DNA of 52,808 nt from Albibeggiatoa sp964388965 (GCA_964388965.1 CAYMCP010000010.1:1-52808), one strand, 5' to 3'. Shown: positions 7,415 through 16,303, counted from the first letter of the stretch. The notes: generated by a model from the letters alone, not told the origin. Numbers and translations: made by a program.

Positions 7415-8797
7415 ATGAGTTCAGGCAAAATTGTCCAAATCATTGGCGCGGTCGTGGATGTACAGTTTCCACGCGATGCGATGCCTAGAGTATACGATGC
7501 GTTACTAGTAGACGAAAATGGTTTGACTTTGGAAGTGCAACAGCAATTAGGCGATGGTGTTGTACGCACGATTGCAATGGGTTCAACCGACGGTATGAAA
7601 CGCGAACTGTCTGTTTCCGGTACAGGTAAGCCAATTCAAATGCCTGTCGGTCAGAAAACGTTAGGTCGCATCATGGACGTGTTAGGTAATCCTGTTGACG
7701 AAGCAGGTGACATCGGCGAGGAAGTACGCTGGTCTATCCACCGTAAAGCACCTAGTTTTGAAGAATTATCTGCTTCTAATGAATTATTAGAAACCGGTAT
7801 TAAAGTGATTGACTTGGTTTGTCCGTTTGCGAAAGGGGGTAAAGTCGGTTTATTCGGTGGTGCGGGTGTAGGTAAAACCGTCAATATGATGGAGTTAATC
7901 CGTAACATTGCGATTGAGCACAGTGGTTACTCCGTGTTCGCAGGTGTGGGCGAGCGGACTCGTGAAGGTAACGATTTCTATCACGAAATGAAAGATTCTA
8001 ACGTCTTGGACAAGGTCGCATTAGTATACGGTCAAATGAATGAGCCACCAGGTAACCGTTTACGTGTTGCCTTATCTGGTTTGACAATGGCAGAATTTTT
8101 CCGTGACGAAGGGCGTGATGTATTATTATTCATCGACAACATTTATCGTTACACCTTAGCAGGTACGGAAGTATCAGCATTATTAGGTCGGATGCCATCT
8201 GCGGTAGGTTATCAGCCAACACTTGCAGAGGAAATGGGTGCATTACAAGAACGGATTACTTCCACTAAAACAGGCTCGATTACTTCAATTCAAGCGGTCT
8301 ACGTCCCAGCCGACGATTTGACTGACCCATCTCCAGCAACGACTTTTGCTCACTTAGACGCGACCGTTGTATTGTCTCGTCAAATTGCAGAATTAGGTAT
8401 TTATCCCGCAGTTGACCCGTTGGATTCAACTAGTCGTCAGCTAGACCCATTGGTTGTAGGTAACGACCATTACGATACGGCGCGTGCAGTTCAAGGCGTA
8501 TTGCAACGTTATAAAGAATTGAAAGATATTATTGCTATTTTGGGTATGGATGAATTATCTGAAGAAGATAAATTAACCGTTGCCCGTGCACGTAAAATCC
8601 AACGCTTTTTATCACAACCGTTTTTCGTTGCTGAAGTTTTCACCGGTGCGCCGGGTAAATATGTTTCATTAAAAGACACGATTTCTGGCTTTAAGGCAAT
8701 TGTTAACGGCGAATATGATCACTTACCAGAACAAGCATTTTACATGGTTGGGGCGATCGAAGAAGCGGTTGAAAAAGCTGAAAAAATGAAAAAATAG
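7415..8797 (+). CDS. atpD: F1Fo ATP synthase subunit beta (AtpD)
   Basis: The catalytic subunit of F1, 460 residues. The P-loop GGAGVGKTV lies near residue 145, GERTREG near 183, and the Walker B block around FIDNIYRYTLAGTEVSALLG near 240. I start it at the ATG at 7415, which is preceded by AAGAGG at normal spacing and gives the usual N-terminus MSSGKIVQIIG. An upstream in-frame TTG at 7397 would add six residues ahead of the ribosome binding site. Confidence 0.97.
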   Translation: MSSGKIVQIIGAVVDVQFPRDAMPRVYDALLVDENGLTLEVQQQLGDGVVRTIAMGSTDGMKRELSVSGTGKPIQMPVGQKTLGRIMDVLGNPVDEAGDIGEEVRWSIHRKAPSFEELSASNELLETGIKVIDLVCPFAKGGKVGLFGGAGVGKTVNMMELIRNIAIEHSGYSVFAGVGERTREGNDFYHEMKDSNVLDKVALVYGQMNEPPGNRLRVALSGLTMAEFFRDEGRDVLLFIDNIYRYTLAGTEVSALLGRMPSAVGYQPTLAEEMGALQERITSTKTGSITSIQAVYVPADDLTDPSPATTFAHLDATVVLSRQIAELGIYPAVDPLDSTSRQLDPLVVGNDHYDTARAVQGVLQRYKELKDIIAILGMDELSEEDKLTVARARKIQRFLSQPFFVAEVFTGAPGKYVSLKDTISGFKAIVNGEYDHLPEQAFYMVGAIEEAVEKAEKMKK

Positions 8798-8855
8798 TTT
8801 TCACTGGGGTGACTGAGCGAATTGCCTAGTTATCCCAAAACGGAGTCACATCATT

Positions 8856-9278
8856 ATGACAATGACAATTCACGTAGATGTCGTGAGTGCTGAGGCTGAA
8901 ATTTATTCAGGTCTTGCGGAGATGGTGATCATTCCTGCCCAAATGGGTGATGTAGGTATTATGCCACGTCATGCACCATTATTAAGCCCAATGAAACCGG
9001 GTGAAGTGCGGGTAATGAAGGAAAACGGCGAGGAAGAAGCATTTTATGTTTCAGGTGGTATGTTAGAGGTACAACCACACACTGTAACCATTTTGGCGGA
9101 TACGGCGATTCGTGCACACGATATTGACGAGGCAGCAGCATTAGAAGCTAAACAACGTGCTGAAAAAATGTTGTCTGATAAACAAACTGATATTGACTAT
9201 GCTAAAGCACAAGCAGAGTTGGCAGAGGCAATGGCACAATTACAAACCTTGCAACGTTTACGCAAAATCAAACACTAA
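8856..9278 (+). CDS. atpC: F1Fo ATP synthase subunit epsilon (AtpC)
   Basis: The regulatory subunit at the foot of the central stalk, 140 residues. It has an N-terminal beta-sandwich (MTIHVDVVSAEAEIYSGLAE, then PAQMGDVGIMPRHAPLLS) and a C-terminal helical hairpin rich in Ala, Lys and Glu. It is the last gene of the operon and converges on the minus-strand electron-transfer genes. Confidence 0.96.
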   Translation: MTMTIHVDVVSAEAEIYSGLAEMVIIPAQMGDVGIMPRHAPLLSPMKPGEVRVMKENGEEEAFYVSGGMLEVQPHTVTILADTAIRAHDIDEAAALEAKQRAEKMLSDKQTDIDYAKAQAELAEAMAQLQTLQRLRKIKH

Positions 9279-9348
9279 TCTCATCTACATTTGCTGTCAC
9301 AAGCTTTCAGCAAGATAAAAATCTGTGTTAAAGGATCAACACCTTGAT

Positions 9349-9367
9349 ACTCCCAGAAAATGGGAGT
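9349..9367. terminator. Hairpin between convergent atpC and the flavoprotein gene
   Basis: ACTCCCA and TGGGAGT form a perfect 7-bp stem around GAAAA. A T-run occurs only about 24 bases later (9394-9400), so this is not a textbook intrinsic terminator. Its position between two converging operons still makes a termination or RNA-end-stabilising role likely. Confidence 0.4.
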
Positions 9368-9399
9368 TGACAGGCGAGATAGTTTCAGTGGCATTTTTT

Positions 9400-10266
9400 T
9401 TAAAAACCTTTCGTACCTAATAAATGTTTAATCTCCGGATACGAGAATACGGGACCATCTTTACAAATAAATAAACCACCAAATTGACAATGCCCACAGT
9501 GTCCGACTGCGCATTGCATATTGCGCTCCATACTAAAATAAACTGCGGACTCTGCTACACCGAGTTCTATTAAATGCTGAGTTGCAGATTGCATCATACC
9601 TTCAGGACCGCAAATCATTACAATTGTACGTTCTGACCAAACTTTTACCTTATCCAAAATTTGAATACGCGGACTCACATCCCAATGCCAATTGACAGCT
9701 CCCTGAGTTGAAGCAACGAGTACCGTCGTATCGGGAATATTTTTCCACCGCTCAAACCGTTCAGGCCAAATGAATTCATCTACATGCTTTACTTTTTGCA
9801 CAATCGTTAAATGTCCAAACCGCTCCCGACGACGAATAATATGATTAATTACCGAAATTGTCGGCGCACAACCTAAACCGCCAGAAATAATAATCACATC
9901 TTGTCCTTCTGCTTCGCGTAGTGGCCAGCCTCGACCATAAGGACCACGAATACCAATTTTTTGTCCCACCTGTAGTTGTGATAAGCCACGAGTAACACGC
10001 CCAACTCGATTAATCGTGTGTGTTAATAAATCTTCATGTTCCGGGTCGGAAACGATAGAAATTGCGACCTCACCTACACCGTACAAATACAACATATTAA
10101 ATTGCCCTGCTTGATAACAATAAGTTTCATGTTGTTTAGGATCAGTCAAACATAGTTGCAAAGTAAAAATTGTATCGGATTCTTGTATTCGCTCGATAAT
10201 TTCGGCTTCCATTGGCAAATAAGCGTTTTGATCTACAGTATGGTGGTTAGCTATCATTTGTGGCAT
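9400..10266 (-). CDS. FAD/NAD(P)-binding 2Fe-2S electron-transfer subunit (sulfhydrogenase gamma/AsrB-like)
   Basis: A 288-residue member of the ferredoxin-reductase family that includes sulfhydrogenase gamma, anaerobic sulfite reductase subunit B and the dihydroorotate dehydrogenase electron-transfer subunit. It has an FAD-binding barrel (about 10-105), an NAD(P)-binding fold beginning IIISGGLGCAP, the MICGPEGMM block, and a C-terminal [2Fe-2S] cysteine set (CAVGHCGHCQFGGLFIC). I start it at the ATG at 10266, six bases after GGGAGA; an upstream TTG at 10284 would place that binding site inside the gene. It overlaps its partner's stop by 13 bases. It should pass electrons between NAD(P)H and the 4Fe-4S partner. 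Confidence 0.85.
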   Translation of the reverse strand: MPQMIANHHTVDQNAYLPMEAEIIERIQESDTIFTLQLCLTDPKQHETYCYQAGQFNMLYLYGVGEVAISIVSDPEHEDLLTHTINRVGRVTRGLSQLQVGQKIGIRGPYGRGWPLREAEGQDVIIISGGLGCAPTISVINHIIRRRERFGHLTIVQKVKHVDEFIWPERFERWKNIPDTTVLVASTQGAVNWHWDVSPRIQILDKVKVWSERTIVMICGPEGMMQSATQHLIELGVAESAVYFSMERNMQCAVGHCGHCQFGGLFICKDGPVFSYPEIKHLLGTKGF

Positions 10267-11360
10267 GACAATTCTCCCTGACAAATTGTTTGCACTTCTT
10301 CAGTAATATCAATGCCTACTGGACACCATGTAATGCAGCGTCCACAACCCACGCAGCCAGAACGTCCATATTGCTCATGCCAGCTACCTAATTTATGTGT
10401 AAGCCATTGTCGATAGCGTAAGTAAATATCTTTGCGTAATACAACACTGTGCATATAACTATGTCCCAAAGTAAAGCAGGAATCCCACTGCCGATAATGC
10501 GCACTTTCAGTACCGTCAAGTTGAGCATCTTCAACTTCATTGTGACAAAAGCAAGTCGGGCACACAGACGTACAATTACCACAGGCAAGACAACGTTCAC
10601 CGATTTCTTGCCAACGCGAATGCTCTAAATTATTAAATAAACTCTCTTTTAAGTGGCGTGAGGGCAATTGACGGTGTTGTACATCTCGCGCTTGCTGCTG
10701 CTGTTTAGCAGCTTGAGATAATTGGAAAGTCGTTGCATCATGCAAGGGCAGTTGTGCCGCAATGTCTTTACCGATTTGGCTTTTAGTGCGAATAAGAAAG
10801 CCGTCATCCAACTCAGTCAACGCCACGTCGAATCCAGATCGGACATCGGGTCCGTCACCGGTAGAAGCACAAAAACAAGTTTCAGCGGGATGACTACAAT
10901 CTACTGCAATAAAAATCAACGCTCTACGTCGTAAATTATAATAACGATCACCAAAAGTATTAAAAGCAAAATGTTGATCTTGTAGGTGTAACGCTGCCAA
11001 ATCGCAGGATTTTACACCGATAATGGCAAGTGGTTTAGATTCTGGCAATATTTCCTCAAAATTTAACTTACCGCCAGCATCTCGTTTAACTTTCCATAAT
11101 GCTTCTCGTGATGCAAATGTCATTGGTTTAACCGCCTCTGCGCCATTTGCCCAAGCAAAATAACGTTGTTGTCCATTTTCACTGATCAAATAACGTCCGG
11201 GCGATTGTTGATCTTGATAATTAATAGGGAGTTGCTCTATTTGAGTGATTTCATCATAAACAAGATTAGCATCACGAATTTGAGGGGCAATACAGGTGTA
11301 ACCCGCTTGTTGCAATACTTCAAGCAATTGGGGAAAATTATCACGCGCTAGAAATCTCAT
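10254..11360 (-). CDS. 4Fe-4S dicluster electron-transfer protein (sulfhydrogenase beta/AsrA-like)
   Basis: 368 residues. The N-terminal two-thirds matches the beta subunit of group 3 hydrogenases and AsrA (IIGVKSCDLAALHLQD, then a cysteine cluster in DCSHPAETCFCAS). The C-terminal third carries two ferredoxin-type motifs, CLACGNCTSVCPTCFC and CVGCGRCITWCPVGI. It precedes and overlaps the flavoprotein gene, forming an electron-transfer unit from NAD(P)H to an iron-sulfur acceptor. In hydrogenase operons the small and large NiFe subunits follow; here the operon ends at atpC, so the electron acceptor or donor is unknown. Confidence 0.85.
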   Translation of the reverse strand: MRFLARDNFPQLLEVLQQAGYTCIAPQIRDANLVYDEITQIEQLPINYQDQQSPGRYLISENGQQRYFAWANGAEAVKPMTFASREALWKVKRDAGGKLNFEEILPESKPLAIIGVKSCDLAALHLQDQHFAFNTFGDRYYNLRRRALIFIAVDCSHPAETCFCASTGDGPDVRSGFDVALTELDDGFLIRTKSQIGKDIAAQLPLHDATTFQLSQAAKQQQQARDVQHRQLPSRHLKESLFNNLEHSRWQEIGERCLACGNCTSVCPTCFCHNEVEDAQLDGTESAHYRQWDSCFTLGHSYMHSVVLRKDIYLRYRQWLTHKLGSWHEQYGRSGCVGCGRCITWCPVGIDITEEVQTICQGELSCHK

Positions 11361-11644
11361 AATGTTCTCTGCACAAGTTATTATCGTTGAGATTTATGAT
11401 AAATCTTTTTTGGGTTAGGTTAAATGTTTAAATAGATTTTATTTAAGATTCTGATAAAACGATTTTCAAATTAAATTCCAGAATCGAATGAGCAGAGAAA
11501 ATAATACCCACTTTTTTAACTGATGCTAAGTCGCTTTGAATATGTTAAACGTGTCATAATACATGCAGTTAAATATGTTTTTTGAATATGTTTTTTGAAA
11601 CGGTATGGACATATTTTTTTATTAACAACATTAGGTAAGGTCAC

Positions 11645-13747
11645 ATGATAATTGAAGCATTAGCACTAGGTGGAGTGTTACTAGTGGGCTACAGAGAGTA
11701 TGAAAAAGATGTTGCGAAAGCACCTAAACCAACTATTGATAATGAAATTCAGCCCATTGACCGAAAACCAAAAAAAGAAAGTAGTGCTGCTACTGCACGT
11801 CTGCAAAGATTATTTCAAGGCACAGACGATCAAAGTACCGAATCCTTAATTGCACGGCGTAACTTCGAGCGTGAGAATAATATCGGCGTTGCCACCTCCG
11901 CTGCCTCATTAGGTTTAGCGATTGGCGGTATATTTAATCCTATATTAGGCGTGATTTCTATTCCGCTTATTATCTACAACGGACGCAAAATCTATTCTAA
12001 TACAATTAATGATACGAAAGAAGGTAAAGTGTCTGTTGATACAATATTAGCTTTAACAACAACAGGTTGTATTTTAGGAGGTTATTTTATTGCTGCTAGT
12101 ATGGCGATGTTAATAATGCGATTAGCAGAGCGTTTAGTTGCAAAAGTGACCCAAGAATCAAAACAAAATTTAATGGCATCTTTTACGCAACAGCCCAATG
12201 TTGTATGGATTGAAGTTGTTGATGAAGATACGCACGAAATCACTGAAGTTAAAATTCCTTTTGAAAAATTACGAGTAGATGATGTTGTCGTTGTACATGC
12301 AGGCGAAATGATTCCAGCTGACGGCAAAATAGTGAACGGCATGGCAAACATTGACCAACATATTTTAACTGGCGAGGCGCAGCCCATAGATAAAGAAAAA
12401 GGTGATAGTGTTTTCGCGTCTACGGTTGTATTAGCGGGTAATATTCGGGTACGAGTCGAAAAAGCAGGCGCGGAGGCAACTGTCGCAAAAATTATTACTG
12501 CACTCAACAGTACCATTGATTTTAAATCTTCAACACAGTTACGTGCAGAATCTCTATCATTAAATCTAGTTAAACCTGCCTTAATTGCTGGCACGGTCGC
12601 GTTACCTATAGTCGGTTTTAGCGGTGCATTAGCAGCGATGAATTCTCATCCTAAAGATAAAATGATGATTATTGCGCCAATTAGTATTTTAAATTACTTA
12701 AATATTGCAACTGAACACGGTATTTTAATTAAAGATGGGCGTTCTTTAGAATTATTAAACAAGGTCGATACACTAGTTTTTGATAAAACCGGTACTTTGA
12801 CCGAAGAACAACCTTATGTCGGCAAAATTTATACTTGTAACAACTATACAGAGCTTGAAGTATTAGGCTATGCAGCCGCCGCCGAATATAGGCAAAATCA
12901 TCCTGTTGCACGAGCGATTTTACATGCAGCTAATTTATATCAATTAGAAATTGCACAAGTAGATGATAGTGAATATAAATTAGGTTTTGGATTAATCGTC
13001 AAAATCAACGACCGCACCGTACACGTTGGTAGCCACCGTTTTATGGAAGTAGAAAATATTGAAATTTCGCAGACAATGCGGACTCGTCAAATATTTTGCT
13101 ATGAGCAGGGCTACAGCATGGTCATGGTTGCAGTCAGTGGGCAATTAATTGGTGGCATTGAATTGATCCCAACCGTGCGCCCAGAAGCTAAAGAAATCAT
13201 TGACTTACTTAAACGCCACACTAAAGTGGATACGACTTACATTATTTCAGGTGATAGCGAAACGCCAACCAGTAAATTAGCTCGTGATTTGGGCATTGAT
13301 TATTATTTTGCGGAAACTTTACCAGAAAATAAAGCAGAATTAATTGAAAAATTACAAAATGAAGGGCGTTTTGTATGTTATGTAGGCGATGGAATTAATG
13401 ATTCAATTGCATTAAAAAAAGCGCAAGTTTCAATTTCACTTAGTGGTGCATCCAGTGTTGCAACCGATACGGCACAAATTATATTAATGGATAGCGGATT
13501 AAAACATTTACCTGCTTTATTTGAATTAGCAAAACAGTTTAATTCCAATATGAATATCGGTTTTATATTAATGATTACACCGGCAATTTTGAGCATCGGC
13601 GGTACATTTTTACTTGGTTTTGGTATTGCGCAATCCATCATGTTAAATGTTGTTGGTTTAAGCTTGGGCGTGGGCAATGCAATGCGACCCTATATTGCGC
13701 GTAAATTAGGTAAACAGCTACAACTTGATTCTAAAAAAACGATTTAA
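11645..13747 (+). CDS. P1B-like P-type ATPase without a CPx metal motif
   Basis: 700 residues with an intact catalytic core: TGE (242-244) in the actuator domain, the phosphorylated Asp380 in DKTGTLTE, His419-Pro420 in the nucleotide domain, and GDGIND (581-586). Eight or so hydrophobic segments follow the P1B pattern, ending with GVGNAMRPY. The transmembrane CPC/CPx motif that binds metal is replaced by Ala344-Pro345-Ile346, and there is no N-terminal metal-binding CxxC domain. The N-terminus has one hydrophobic segment followed by a charged linker. The transported ion cannot be stated. The 284-base divergent spacer upstream shows no strong promoter. Confidence 0.85.
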   Translation: MIIEALALGGVLLVGYREYEKDVAKAPKPTIDNEIQPIDRKPKKESSAATARLQRLFQGTDDQSTESLIARRNFERENNIGVATSAASLGLAIGGIFNPILGVISIPLIIYNGRKIYSNTINDTKEGKVSVDTILALTTTGCILGGYFIAASMAMLIMRLAERLVAKVTQESKQNLMASFTQQPNVVWIEVVDEDTHEITEVKIPFEKLRVDDVVVVHAGEMIPADGKIVNGMANIDQHILTGEAQPIDKEKGDSVFASTVVLAGNIRVRVEKAGAEATVAKIITALNSTIDFKSSTQLRAESLSLNLVKPALIAGTVALPIVGFSGALAAMNSHPKDKMMIIAPISILNYLNIATEHGILIKDGRSLELLNKVDTLVFDKTGTLTEEQPYVGKIYTCNNYTELEVLGYAAAAEYRQNHPVARAILHAANLYQLEIAQVDDSEYKLGFGLIVKINDRTVHVGSHRFMEVENIEISQTMRTRQIFCYEQGYSMVMVAVSGQLIGGIELIPTVRPEAKEIIDLLKRHTKVDTTYIISGDSETPTSKLARDLGIDYYFAETLPENKAELIEKLQNEGRFVCYVGDGINDSIALKKAQVSISLSGASSVATDTAQIILMDSGLKHLPALFELAKQFNSNMNIGFILMITPAILSIGGTFLLGFGIAQSIMLNVVGLSLGVGNAMRPYIARKLGKQLQLDSKKTI

Positions 13748-13755
13748 CACTAAAT

Positions 13756-13861
13756 ACTGAGAACTCCGAAAAACTTTTTTTGCCTATAATAAAATCAATC
13801 ACTTATGCAAATACGCTCCACCTAAAATCAATGATTTACAAACTTTTTCAGAGTTTTCAGT
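13756..13861. mobile_element. 106-bp MITE-like element
   Basis: The left end (13756-13777) and right end (13840-13861) are imperfect inverted repeats of 22 bases, with arms resembling ACTGAGAACTCCGAAAAA. The element is flanked on both sides by AAAT (13752-13755 and 13862-13865), which fits a 4-bp target duplication. It has no coding capacity. A matching right end occurs at 35-54. The rest of the 13748-14059 spacer has a small hairpin (GCCAA/TTGGC, 13899-13913) and nothing else recognisable. Confidence 0.45.
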
Positions 13862-14059
13862 AAATAGCCATAGCTATAAAACAAATTTTGCACGCTTCGC
13901 CAACAATATTGGCAGTAAAATATTGTACGTTTTAAGTTGTACGCTCGCAAAAAGACCTTAATCCGTGTGTGCAGAACTCGTTTTGCAAGTCCCTTACATT
14001 TTGTTCTAAAACATGCTATAAATAAATATAATATCGTTCTAAATTAAAGGTATATTGTG

Positions 14060-15796
14060 ATGCGTTTTATTACTAAAATACTGCTGGGAATACTACTCTC
14101 AGTGTTTACTTTCCCCTCTTATGCTGCTAATACAGCTCCAAAATTAGCTCCCATTCCTGAACAAATTATTCCGCTAGGGCAAGTTGTGATTGTGCAACCT
14201 GTCGCAACCGACGTGGACGACGATACATTGGAGTATAAAGTACGTTATGCTCCTCCCAGTGCTAACATCAATAGTCATACTGGATTATTTTTTTGGAAGC
14301 CTGAAACGCTTGGTACTTTCAAAATTGGCATCGTGGCTAAGGAAACAAATCACGACGATGAGGACAACCTAAGTACACAGCAGATTTTTAACATTAGTGT
14401 AACTTCAAACAGCCTAGTTGAGTTTGGTTTATCAAGAGCTGGTATTGAAAAAATAGATGAAGCTTTGATTAAAACCTTACCACCAGAAGCTTTTGCGAGA
14501 TTTAATGAATTAGAAGTAAGGAGATTAGCTCCATCAAACTTTAAGGTCATCACCCCAGAACAATTTGCACAATTTACTTCATCAGCAATTAGTGGCATTA
14601 CCCCAGAGCAATTTCGTTCATTACCGGGTAGACATTTGAATGTTCTAAATGCAGAAAGCATGACCGGACTCACACCACAAATTATCAGAATGTTCAAGCC
14701 GGAGCATTTTAAAAGTTTGAATGAGTCAGAATTTAGACGGCTTCCTTCACGTAAAATTACCCATATTTTAATGAATGTAGATCGTCTGAGAGTTGCACCG
14801 AAAGATGTCAATTATTTATTACCGAGCGATTGGAAAATGAATGATCAAAACGGTAAATTGGCTGTACCGCCGGGCTCACGGTTGACTTTTAAATCATTGC
14901 ACTCGGACAGAAATATCTCTGAAAAAACGCAATTGCCTTACGGTATGCCAGATTTAAATTCTCACTTAGCGCTGGGCGGAGAAACTGAGGATAGTGTTTT
15001 ATCTGATTTGAATGGTGTGCTAAGTGAACAAAAATTAAGTAATTTTCATTTTTTGCAAAATGCAACCGATGGAGTCGTTTCAGCGCGTGGTGGGGCGCAG
15101 GAATCTGGTGAAGTCGAGTATGCAATGATTCCTGACGCACGGAATATTATTCAAAAAGCTGATTCAGAACAAGTTGGCTTAAATATTTCCGAAGATAAAA
15201 AATTGGAATTGGTTACGGCACAAAAACAAGCTTTTTCCATGTTACCTGCGCCTAAAGATTTGACTGCATTAGAGCAATTGTTAGGAGATGAAGGTAGTAT
15301 CGAAATGCGGCATAACGGCGAAATTTTATTAACCTATTTTGATGAAAATACTAATAATTATCAAAGTCGCGTTGTTATGTTTAATTATGTTGTACAACAA
15401 GCGGAAGCTACTAGTAACGAACGCCGGGCGCGTATTGATTGGCCACAACGCGACGCGAAGAATATACGTGCAATTCGAGAAGGACGTGTTGTATATGATG
15501 ATGGTAGTGAGCAAACAATGTATGCGACAGTGGTTTATCCAGAAACTTTAATCGGTTTATTGTACGGTATATCAGGCATGGATAATGTGATTTACAATGC
15601 AGACGGTAGTTTTTCTATTAATTTGTCTGGAACGGATTATTTACTAATATCATCAGATAGTTATGTTAGTCAGCAGCTAGACGAAGGTGAAACAATTACG
15701 CCAAGTGTGAGTTTAAAATCAAGCAATGAGTTAGAGTACATCGTACAGGATAAGGAAATTATGATGACTTTTACTTTAATGATTACTTCTGTTTAG
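14060..15796 (+). CDS. Exported repeat protein with an Ig/cadherin-like domain
   Basis: 578 residues. A signal peptide (residues 1-22, cleavage after SYA) is followed by a putative-Ig/cadherin-like domain (about 26-115: APIPEQIIPLGQ, DVDDDTLEYKV, GLFFWKPETLGTF). Then comes a helical region (about 128-260) of degenerate repeats built on [I/L]-T-P-E-Q-F and L-P-x-x-F units, and a C-terminal beta-rich part with no recognised domain. It is likely periplasmic or surface-attached; no lipobox or membrane anchor is seen. I start at the ATG at 14060, nine bases after AAAGG; the adjacent GTG at 14057 is less likely. Function unknown. Confidence 0.75.
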   Translation: MRFITKILLGILLSVFTFPSYAANTAPKLAPIPEQIIPLGQVVIVQPVATDVDDDTLEYKVRYAPPSANINSHTGLFFWKPETLGTFKIGIVAKETNHDDEDNLSTQQIFNISVTSNSLVEFGLSRAGIEKIDEALIKTLPPEAFARFNELEVRRLAPSNFKVITPEQFAQFTSSAISGITPEQFRSLPGRHLNVLNAESMTGLTPQIIRMFKPEHFKSLNESEFRRLPSRKITHILMNVDRLRVAPKDVNYLLPSDWKMNDQNGKLAVPPGSRLTFKSLHSDRNISEKTQLPYGMPDLNSHLALGGETEDSVLSDLNGVLSEQKLSNFHFLQNATDGVVSARGGAQESGEVEYAMIPDARNIIQKADSEQVGLNISEDKKLELVTAQKQAFSMLPAPKDLTALEQLLGDEGSIEMRHNGEILLTYFDENTNNYQSRVVMFNYVVQQAEATSNERRARIDWPQRDAKNIRAIREGRVVYDDGSEQTMYATVVYPETLIGLLYGISGMDNVIYNADGSFSINLSGTDYLLISSDSYVSQQLDEGETITPSVSLKSSNELEYIVQDKEIMMTFTLMITSV

Positions 15797-15853
15797 CAAT
15801 TTTAAGAAAGAAGTGTGTTTCGGGATAAAATTTTTATCTACTCGCACGTAAAA

Positions 15854-15871
15854 CCCATCCTTCGGGATGGG
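15854..15871. repeat. UUCG hairpin, possible insertion-sequence end remnant
   Basis: CCCATCC and GGATGGG pair perfectly around a TTCG tetraloop. The sequence and its flanks (GTAAAA before, AATATAAGC after) are reminiscent of the structured ends of IS200/IS605 elements, but no tnpA or tnpB is nearby. It is not followed by a T-run. Assignment to an insertion-sequence end is by resemblance only. Confidence 0.35.
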
Positions 15872-15970
15872 AATATAAGCACGACAGCCTGATATTAAAG
15901 AGTGAATTATTTCTTGTTATGCCCAAATAAGTAGGGGAGCGTGATTTTGAAACCTTAAAAAGGAGTTGTT

Positions 15971-16072
15971 ATGGGAGAACGATCAAAAACTATAGGCGAG
16001 ATAGGAGAAAATATTGCCGGTGAATTTTTTTTGCTAATAGGATGGCATAATGCTCAAAAACCAAACATCTAA
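15971..16072 (+). pseudogene. Fragment of a nuclease-like gene (N-terminus only)
   Basis: A good ribosome binding site (AAGGAG) precedes an ATG and 33 codons reading MGERSKTIGEIGENIAGEFF, then LLIGW, before a stop. The GEIGENIA...IGW pattern resembles the start of restriction-endonuclease-like proteins. The remainder of such a protein is missing downstream, so this is best read as a remnant. An unrelated short peptide is possible. Confidence 0.4.
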
Positions 16073-16130
16073 AATGTATTAAATCGCAGAAACACGCGAG
16101 ACACGACTCAAAAACAGGGAAAAGACAAAC

Positions 16131-16176
16131 CAGCAATTCTCATTTTAGGGACTAAACTAAGAGGTATGGGTATTTT
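16131..16176 (+). repeat. 46-nt dispersed repeat, copy 1
   Basis: Begins CAGCAATTCTCATTTTAG and ends GAGGTATGGGTATTTT. It matches 38061-38106 in opposite orientation over 46 bases with one mismatch, and partly matches 38003-38029. Both loci sit beside gene remnants and stem-loops, suggesting a mobile-element end or a MITE. Confidence 0.6.
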
Positions 16177-16180
16177 GACT

Positions 16181-16226
16181 CGTGACGATGCACCGCGTCA
16201 TCACCCAGTGGGACGCACCAGCGTTC
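16181..16226 (+). repeat. Twin-hairpin dispersed repeat, copy A
   Basis: A diverged copy of the element seen best at 48831-48890: a first hairpin around GACGATGCACCGCGTCATC, the linker ACCCAGT, then a second hairpin GGACGC-ACCA-GCGTTC. It starts five bases after the 46-nt repeat. Related short palindromes follow at 16247-16261 (TGACGCA/TGCGTCA) and 16270-16288 (TTCTA.GCA/TGCGTAGAA). Confidence 0.65.
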
Positions 16227-16303
16227 ATTATAAGCGTCTACATACTTGACGCAGTGCGTCAGTGACTCATTCTATGCAGTGCGTAGAACGAAAATTAGAG
16301 TTG

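Noticed and set aside
11536..11562. Promoter TTGAAT...TAATAC before the P-type ATPase
   Set aside because: Spacing is only about 15 bases and the boxes are poor; not strong enough to list.
12082..12594. 170-residue minus-strand open frame inside the P-type ATPase gene
   Set aside because: It is a shadow of the well-supported ATPase frame, with a composition typical of antisense reading.
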